From: Phymorhynchus buccinoides
Lineage: Eukaryota > Mollusca > Gastropoda > Neogastropoda > Raphitomidae
DNA length: 64,000 nt
Direction of reading: 5' to 3'
Assembly: GCA_017654935.2 (NCBI GenBank)
Contig: CM065691.1
Location: 29,480,214-29,544,213, forward strand
The notes beneath the pieces were generated by a model that saw nothing but the letters and a program-made list of their open reading frames with translations, was not told where the DNA came from and did not search any database. A program made the position numbers and the translations under genes. Below are positions 55,800 to 64,000 of this stretch, piece by piece (the first letter of the stretch is position 1; each line of letters begins with the position of its first letter).

Positions 55800-57090
55800 A
55801 TGAAAGTCTATTTTTATGCGCTAGTTTTTTTTTTAATAACCTCGTGCTTTAAACAAAAAGTTTACCCAGTACTTTCCTCGTAAGTTCAGCCAGTTATGAG
55901 CTTTTAAAACTCCTCTTGCTTTATAGTATAGGTTCGGGGCTTATCTCAAATCTCCTGTTTGTCGTCAATCGAAGCTAAAAACGTGTCTTTGAAGTTAGCT
56001 CTTATATTTTGCTTGGCTGACTTTGTTTGTGCTGACTCAATGACTAAGTGAACCGAACAATGAGAAGGGTCTTGGATTAAGAGAAATGTAGAAACGGTTT
56101 AACGAAGTTCTAGGCTTTTTAATGTGGGATACATTGGGGTTTGACAACCCATACACACTACATCGGATTTTGGCTTTATCTCATTGATCTATGATTAACT
56201 CGTTGGTAGAATATATATTTTTCTTTTTGAAAATAAACAAGGTAGTATTGTAATGCCATATAAACGTATTCCCAGTTCACCAGCTTAGAAACCCCCCAAT
56301 TTTTAGTGGTTCCAAATGGGCCTAATAATTTATATAACCACATATCTTACTCATGAAAACACCGACCAGGCTAGACTAGTATTAGGCCTACGTTCGTTGC
56401 CTATACATTAGATAACCAATAAAAGCTAATAAAGTTGGATTCGCACTTATGTAATAGCAGTATTAGGGTGACGGCACAAAGGGGCCTGTTTCTCACAGAA
56501 ACCACCAGCTGCGAAGGTGTTTCCCATCATGTTATGTTAGGGGAGGGTCTAAGGTACATGTGTGCCAAAGGACATGCCTTAGACCTAATTTGTCATTCAT
56601 TTTATCCCATAAGCGGACCCACTACTACTTTCGTTATCTTCGTTACTAAAGATGAAGAGGAACCAGCTTTCAGTTAAGAGCGTGATCGTGACTCAGATGC
56701 TTTGATTAATAGTCATGTGATTGTTTTTGTTGTACTATGCCGGGTGAAGGATCAGCTCTGTTAGCAGATTATCCTTTGCCCCAAACATTAGGAAAAAGAA
56801 CGTAATGGGCATCCATATTGTGATATCAAGGACAATTCTGTTAATTTTTTTAAAGATTTGTAGGCTACAATACATGAAAAGTTTAGCCTTTACAACAAAA
56901 AATACATATTCTCAGTCTGTCACACACAGCTGGATAAATAGCGGACACAGAGAGAGAAAGAGTGAAAGTTCGTTTAACGTCCTCCGGCCTGGAACAGGCA
57001 CATATGGGACATTATTAATTATAGAGATAGTGGGACGATCATGGATGTACTGCAATACCAAGAAAGTCCCGAATTTTTAAAATAATATTT
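55800..57090. other. Intron stretch, mostly unique
   Basis: Only the dispersed repeat at 56975-57085 (AACGTCCTCCGGCCTGG family) is recognised. The open frame at 56435-56677 has no family resemblance. Confidence 0.45.
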
Positions 57091-57575
57091 TGTTTAAGAG
57101 AGAGAGAGAGGCCCTTGTTTCTTTTAACAATTCTAGTGTACTTCGGGGCCCGTTTCACAAGAGCGAGCGCTCGTAGCTGTTCGCGCACGTCGGCAAAAAC
57201 GGTCCTAAGAAACACCTTCGTTTGCCGATAGTTTGACTAACATTTGGCTCCTCTTCCAAATCAACCACTCGGCGAACTATCATGTGTCTTGCACGGGGCT
57301 TATACATTTCTTGTTGTTGACTGGGAAATCAAGGTTTGGTTTTAAAAAAACAACCGTTGACCAATCAGACAAGAGCTTGTAATAGTCTTCCACAATCGTA
57401 GGCCTACTTTTATAAAGTCGTTTCTTAGACCCTTTTCGGCGTAAACGTAATTCGCGCAGAGAGCGACCTGTAGTGAAAGTCGACCTCGTTCTTACAGAAC
57501 TTGGAGTACAGAAAAGAAGAAAAGAGAATTATGCGGCCAGAGTCGTACAGGTAGTGAAAGGAGGACAAGAGGATT

Positions 57576-57720
<145 letters not shown>

Positions 57721-57924
57721 TGTGTGTCTGTGTGTGTTCGTGCATGCATGCATGCAAGCGTGTTTATAATTTAAAAAAAGTATGCATGTGCATATACAAG
57801 TTTTATAATTCCATATTTTTAACCTATCTCTGTATCATTGATGTCACTTGCTTTGCTACCTTCGTATTCAGTTTTGTATATGTTGCATTATGCCTTGCTA
57901 CGTTTGTGCTCTGTTTGTATGTGT

Positions 57925-58102
<178 letters not shown>

Positions 58103-58415
58103 CGTATGTATGTGTATATCTGCCGCTTCATTGATTCCCTTCTAAGAACAAACCTTTAAAAATCCTTCCCCAAAGATGGCGTGAGCTTAAAGACAGGGCC
58201 AAATTCAAAGTGTGAATCTCTGTCTGATTGGCCAACTCGTCAAAAGCGTCATGTAACGGCCTCAACGGTTGGTTAGCTCTCAATGGAAGCGGTTTCCATG
58301 TTCACCCCCACCCCACCCCACCCCGCAGAGTATCTGAGGAGGCGTGAACTAGCGTAACTTGAAAGATCGTTTGCTAAAAATAAAATTCAATGGTTGATCA
58401 ACGCCCTTTGCTCTA

Positions 58416-58420
<5 letters not shown>

Positions 58421-58488
<68 letters not shown>
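58421..58488 (+). repeat. (GA)n array
   Basis: About 68 bp of pure GA. Confidence 0.97.
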
Positions 58489-58491
<3 letters not shown>

Positions 58492-58907
58492 GGGGGAATC
58501 TTGCTTTATAACACAATGTTACTGGCTGGTGTTTACGCAAGGTTATGATATTTTGCTGTTTGGGGTGTTAAGTACGTAGGTAAGTTGTTCCTTTTCTTTT
58601 TCCCTCTTCGCTATAGGTTCTAACATAGTTCTTCTTCAACATCCACATCATAAATTATGTGTGTGTGTGTCAATTAGTTGGCTTTTTAAAAATAAAAAGT
58701 ACGATTGAATTAGAACTAAATGACTAGATTGTTCTATAGGCCCTATACGTTATAAAAATTACATAGCATTTGTGCAGTTTAAGCAGTGCTATCATTTTAA
58801 GATTACCACAAAATTAATATGGCTCCAACCCACCTGCGTGCGCATCTCGACCATTCCAACGGAAGTGTCGCCATCTTAGTCCTTATTTGTGTGTAAACAA
58901 AGTGAAA

Positions 58908-59019
58908 ATGTTATCTAAATGTGTAAAGAAAACATCCAGATGTTATAAATACAGTTTAGATAAGTTTCGAATTGGAACAGCCAAATACGCAGCATCGATC
59001 TGGCATTTTTCAAAAAAAG
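58908..59019 (+). CDS. Candidate alternative first coding exon of the unrecognised gene
   Basis: ATG at 58908 (A at -3) opens 37 codons, MLSKCVKKTSRCYKYSLDKF then RIGTAKYAASIWHFSKK, and one extra base before GTAAGG. That is phase 1, exactly what the acceptor at 62254 needs. Upstream lies TGCGTGCGCA (NRF1-like, about 58838). AAGATGGCG (YY1-like, 59029-59037) lies just downstream. A perfect 17-bp inverted repeat brackets the exon. It could also be chance inside a small foldback element. Confidence 0.35.
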
Positions 59020-59628
59020 GTAAGGACTAAGATGGCGGTCTCCCATAATATGGCGCTCCTTGTGGCCGGATATGACAACACGTGGGTACCAGCAATAGGC
59101 TACAATTTGAAACTTAATTGTTGGTGTTTAGACGAAAGACTTTACTTTTTTATTTCGTGTATTTTGACTATTCATTCCTTGAATCGTTGAAAATGCATTT
59201 AGACAGATTATATACCATGCAACTGTGCTAATTTTTCTCTAAGCTTCGTCGGCCTTAGGCATGTGTTTTAGTTTCGTTTTGATTTAATCAGAAATTCTTG
59301 GCATTGGCGAACCTTTCCATGCCTGTGGGTTTTCTAAACGCACGTCAAATGCGCGTTGCTTACAAGCCTTGGTTTCTCAATGTCCTAAATGCTTAAAGTT
59401 AGATTTGTGTTCACAAATGCATGCCTTGCTCTTTGGCTTCAACTTGGTTGTATCATTTACGCATTGGACTAGAGGGGAAGTAGTGGTTTTTTTGTTATGT
59501 TGTTGATATTTTGCTCCTTTTGTTGCCTGCTTTTTCCTCCTTTTTTTGCTATATTTGCTGTTTTCTTGTTTGTCTATGTTGATAAAGGCGCATTCGCCGA
59601 AATATCCAGTAGTTTTGTTTTGTCTCTT

Positions 59629-59745
59629 GTGAATAAAATAACGTCACTTTACACTTGTCGTGTAGTTGTTTGTTTGTTGTATGTTCCAGTGAATAAAATA
59701 ACGTCACTTTACATTTTGTCGTGTAGTTGTTTGTTTGTTGTATGC
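59629..59745 (+). repeat. Tandem duplication of about 60 bp
   Basis: GTGAATAAAATAACGTCACT then TTGTCGTGTAGTTGTTTGTT occurs twice in a row (59629, 59690). It may be a duplicated retroelement tail. Confidence 0.85.
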
Positions 59746-60368
59746 TTAAAGTTAGATTATGCAAAGCAAAAAAACCCACACAAAAAACAAATAGAAAAAC
59801 AAAACAAACAAACAAAAATCAACTGTCAAATGAAGAACGTTTTACGTCGTTGTGTGAAGATACGAAGAGTTGTGGAGTTAATGTGAAAAACAAGGTCATC
59901 GTTTACATTTAAAAATATATAAAAAGCAACCCTTCGCATGATAAATCACATCAGGGTTATCATTCATATCGATTTCGAAAAAAAGACGTCACGCGCACAC
60001 GGCTAAAAATGATATAATGATAAACAAGAAATCGAGTGGGACGCAAGTTCAACACAATCACAACAACGATAGTTAGATATGGGTTAAGGAGACCTAACCT
60101 GTGAAACGTTGTTTATACCCTCACTGAATATCTATTGATTAATGTCACTTGTGTATTGTTAGTAATCTATGCACAACATTTCACTTGTTTGTGCGTCTGT
60201 GTCCCATAAACACCATCGCTTTTTTTTTTTTAACAAGAGGCACAGCCTTCAAGGCTCACTCGAACAGGAACATGTGGGACAACAACAAAGATTGAGGGGG
60301 CATGGTGTAAAGAAGCTTGAGCTTATCCGTTTACCCTCATTAAACATTCGTATTCGTATGCGTATTCG

Positions 60369-61065
<697 letters not shown>

Positions 61066-61624
61066 AGGTACATGTGAGCACTTTTAAAAAAAAGTAGTTT
61101 GGTGTTTTGTTTGTACCGTAGGCACATTGTATGGATGGCACATGGGCTATTAAGTACACTTGGTTTGATTCTTTATTTGGTGAAGATCACGCGCCTGATA
61201 AATGCTCTTAAATATAAATGTGACGTAATTTTGTTATACAATTATCTTCGACAACCTCGAAATTCATTTGTATCTTATCTACAATATGTTTGTCCCGATT
61301 CAAAACATCTGCTTATGATACATGAAGCGAGATTAATATGATTCATGCTGAGATCATAATTATGAAAAAACAGCATGTGATTTAAAGATTATTACTGGTT
61401 GCAAGGTGTTTAAAATTTCAATGACCTGTCAGTGTAACTGATCAGCTGCATTAAAAATAAAGGTGGTTGTTTGAGTATATGTTAGGGTAAAAAAAAAACT
61501 TGTCCTATCACGTACATTGTTGCAACACATTTGAAAGAAAGAACAGGTGTGACAAAATCTGTGAAATAAATACACGGTGTGTGCATGTTAACGGGGACAG
61601 CTTCGGTGATAACTACGCCTAATA

Positions 61625-61864
61625 ATTACCAGCCGCGGACGAAGAGAGCGAAGCTGGTAATGTTTTTAGTGGATTCTGTTCCTGGCTGACTGACTATGTT
61701 ACCACTATAACGTTTGAACGGAGGAAACTAGGAGCATCAACCTTTGCATGTAGATAGGAATTTAGGATATCTAGGCCCAGTTCGATCATAGTTCAAAGGT
61801 CAAGGTCACTGTAGCCGAAAATGCTGCCGCGCGGCTGGTGATATAGCGGCATAGCGCTCTAGTT
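61625..61864 (+). mobile_element. Helentron-like element, copy 3 (single unit)
   Basis: It begins ATTACCAGCCGCGGACG and ends CGCGCGGCTGGTGATATAGC, GCGCTCTAGTT, with only one internal unit, so it shows both ends without expansion. Confidence 0.75.
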
Positions 61865-61936
61865 TTCATTGTTACTAGTTAGGCGAGAGAACCACACATA
61901 GACACACAAACAAACACATACACGCCTGCGCACGCG

Positions 61937-61937
<1 letters not shown>

Positions 61938-62010
<73 letters not shown>
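61938..62010 (+). repeat. (CA)n microsatellite
   Basis: About 70 bp of CA, 240 bp before the terminal exon. Confidence 0.95.
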
Positions 62011-62012
<2 letters not shown>

Positions 62013-62253
62013 CGCGTCGTCGTCGTAATCATCGCCACTACCACAACAACAACATCAATGTGATTGAATAGAAAAACACATACTTTTGTAGCATAACATC
62101 TTTTTGACAACTTTTTTTTTATAATTCTAGCTATCAAACAACAGCCGTACGTAAAATGAACATAACTGACCAAAGACAGAAAAACAATATGTTTGTTTGC
62201 TTTCGAAATGAGTAACATTACTCATAACGACACATGTTATTGTTTGTGCACAG

Positions 62254-63278
62254 CTGCCACGGATATGTCGGCCTCACGCAGACAAGGGTTCACCAGTGCC
62301 AGCGGTCCTGCCTTCCTCACCCAGAGAAGGGCGTCGGTCCCCCTGGGCACGGGCTCCCTCCAGCCCATCCCCATCCGGCGAGGGTCCCGGCTGTCCTTCA
62401 TGGGCGCTGGACGCCGCGTGTCCCTGCTGCTCAAGTCCAGACACGCCTTCCAGGGGCGCAAGAAGCCGGCCCTGCCGGAGACCCAGGAGGAGGAAGAGGA
62501 GAACCCCATGGAGTCCATCCACAAGCTGCCCCACAGTCCCCGCTTCTCCACCCTCATGTCGGTGGAGGCCCAGTACGCCATGCTGAAGGGGTACGAAGAC
62601 AAGCTCTACGACGAGATCGCCGACTCCAACCCTGACGTGAGGGTGACCCTGCAGAGGACCAGGACCCCGTTCCACAAGAAAATCAGCGTGGTGGACCAGG
62701 ACAGGCCGCTGGAAGAGGAGGACGAGGAGGAGGAGGCGGACGCAGGCGAGAAAACGGAGGTGAGGTCCACCTCTTCGGGGACCTCTAGCAGTCACAGCAC
62801 TCTGCCGGCTGCCACACGAGTCTCACCCATCAGCCTGCCCACCAACAGTAACAACAACACGCTGAAGCCGCCGGACAACCGTCACCTGTGCCCCATGTCC
62901 CCGGCCTCCAGCACCATGTCCGTGCCCTACCTCAAACCCCTGCGGCGGCGAACCCTGACAGGCACGGACATCAACGGCAACGGCCTGATGATGATGACGT
63001 CCTTGGAGAGCTCCCTGGACAGCCTGCACATGCAGCGCTCCTTCAGCCTGCCCACCCTGGAGCCCCCCGGGGGAGTGTCCATGTACAAGCGCCTAGTGCT
63101 GACCCACCGCCTGGAGAGCGCCATGGACCTGCTGGACAGCATGAAGCAGCCCGACGCTCACAACTCGCTGTCGCCGCGCATCGTCCGTGGCCAGAACCAG
63201 CCACAGGAGGACGTGGTCAAGAAGTTCAACTGCTGGACCCAGGTGTGGAACAAAGAGTTCAGAGAGGCCCAGGTCTAG
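62254..63278 (+). CDS. Unrecognised gene, terminal exon
   Basis: The phase-1 entry completes an Ala codon; 341 codons including stop TAG follow, for a 478-aa product with 48147-48558. Early residues are basic and rich in kinase sites (QRRASVP, RRGSRLS, GRRVSLL). Then comes a likely folded segment (STLMSVEAQYAMLKGYEDKL, YDEIADSNPDVRVTLQRTRT), an acidic run, a Ser/Pro/Asn linker, PLRRRTLTG, and a conserved-looking C-terminus (LTHRLESAMDLLDSMK, FNCWTQVWNKEFREAQV). The strong GC bias and third-position C/G use differ from the AT-rich surroundings. I do not recognise the family; no membrane segment or signal peptide is seen. Confidence 0.85.
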
Positions 63279-63610
63279 TGAGGCCGTCCACAGTTGTTAC
63301 CGTCACACTGGAACTTTAGAGGTCGTGGAGAGCGGACCAACCTATGGCAGAGGCAAGTCAGATACTGTCGATCCCACATCCGTTTTCAGTTTCTGTCCCT
63401 GGTCGGAGGGAGCCGAGACAGTTTAAAATGACCCGACCCTGTGTGGCTGACACGTAGACATACTATATGAGATTGTTGGGGGGTTTTGTGTGTGTGTTTT
63501 TATTTATTGTGGTAACATAAACAAATAATACGTTGACTGTACATACACGGAAGCTTTGAACTTATGTAAGACAGTGAGACACTTGAATAAATCTAACCCG
63601 AAAGCTTCCT
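63279..63610 (+). other. 3' UTR of the unrecognised gene
   Basis: A GT-rich stretch at 63480-63500 is followed by AATAAA at 63586-63591. No other gene is seen to the right edge. Confidence 0.65.
63586..63591 (+). terminator. Polyadenylation signal
   Basis: AATAAA, 308 bp after the stop codon. Confidence 0.65.
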
Positions 63611-64000
63611 TACATGCGATCGAAGACTTTAGGTGGGGGAGGGGGTGAAGGGGGGGGGGGGGGGGTCAGTTCAGTTTAGTGTTTTATTTAACGTCTGTTC
63701 ACCATTGATGATATTAGACGAGTGAAGGGGTGGGGGTGGGGGTGGAGATTGAATGTTCTTAGCTTAATTCCAAAGTAAGACAAAGAGTGTAGTCTCAAGG
63801 CTCAACTGTACTCTTTTATTGGTTATTTTCGTTTTCGACGACAAAGGAGGCAATCATCAAGAGACGAACAAAGGCCTTGTTTTGCAGAGTGCGAAGATCA
63901 CTACTGCAATGAAATTACTTTGACTATAGTCTCTGAAATCATGTTTGTCTTACTGTTCTAGGAGCATTATGAGAACTAATGATAACAGTTGACCAGGATT
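63611..64000. other. Intergenic right edge
   Basis: A poly-G run (63650-63666) and TTTAGTGTTTTATTTAACGTC (63675-63695), which resembles the start of a SINE-like repeat. No coding region seen. Confidence 0.5.

Noticed and set aside
56435..56677. 80-codon frame in the 13.7-kb intron
   Set aside because: It lacks splice sites, recognisable motifs or coding-like base composition.
62237..62795. Minus-strand and alternative-frame open frames over the terminal exon
   Set aside because: They are shadows caused by high GC content; only the plus frame joins the upstream exon in phase and shows protein-like composition.

Overview
This is animal nuclear DNA, most likely from a mollusc and plausibly a gastropod. 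The genes are split into short, GC-richer exons with GT-AG borders, and the introns are AT-rich and packed with small transposons, LINE fragments and very long (CT)n/(GA)n arrays. The phylum is inferred from repeat style and cannot be proved from the sequence alone.

Layout: (1) Bases 1-3537 hold the 5' half of the V-ATPase proteolipid subunit c gene (ATP6V0C type) on the minus strand. Coding exon 1 is 3444-3537 and exon 2 is 923-1112; the rest lies left of the window. (2) Bases 3538-3849 form a 312-bp head-to-head gap that is a likely bidirectional promoter. (3) Bases 3850-41133 (+) hold a complete 19-exon PWP2 (UTP1) gene. Joining the exons I placed gives 2895 nt, an uninterrupted 964-codon frame plus stop. 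The product is the two-propeller WD40 protein of the UtpB complex in the small-subunit processome, with a C-terminal Utp12-type domain and an acidic tail. (4) Bases 41134 to about 46.8 kb are intergenic and repeat-rich. (5) From about 46.8 kb to 63591 (+) lies a gene I do not recognise. It has an exon at 48043-48558 and a large terminal exon at 62254-63278, together coding for 478 aa of low-complexity, basophilic-kinase-site-rich protein. Its 13.7-kb intron is dominated by (CT)n arrays. A phase-compatible alternative first exon may sit at 58908-59019, bracketed by a perfect 17-bp inverted repeat.

The introns are a museum of mobile elements. They include two decayed non-LTR retrotransposons, several families of TTAA-bounded MITEs, pogo-like CAGTG..CACTG MITEs with TA flanks, CGGACTATAAGG-ended MITEs, three elements with CAGACCTG termini and 6-bp target duplications, several long foldback elements, tRNA-headed SINEs and three Helentron-like elements with internal tandem repeats. 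Several insertions are nested and have readable target-site duplications.

The most unusual pattern is in PWP2. Local tandem duplications repeatedly include splice junctions: exon 7 donor x4, exon 9 acceptor x15, exon 18 donor x3, exon 12 acceptor x2, a branch-point-like motif x5 before exon 10, and a dispersed copy of the exon 13 donor. Separately, a 90-bp satellite (17 copies) in intron 13 grew out of the end of one TTAA MITE.
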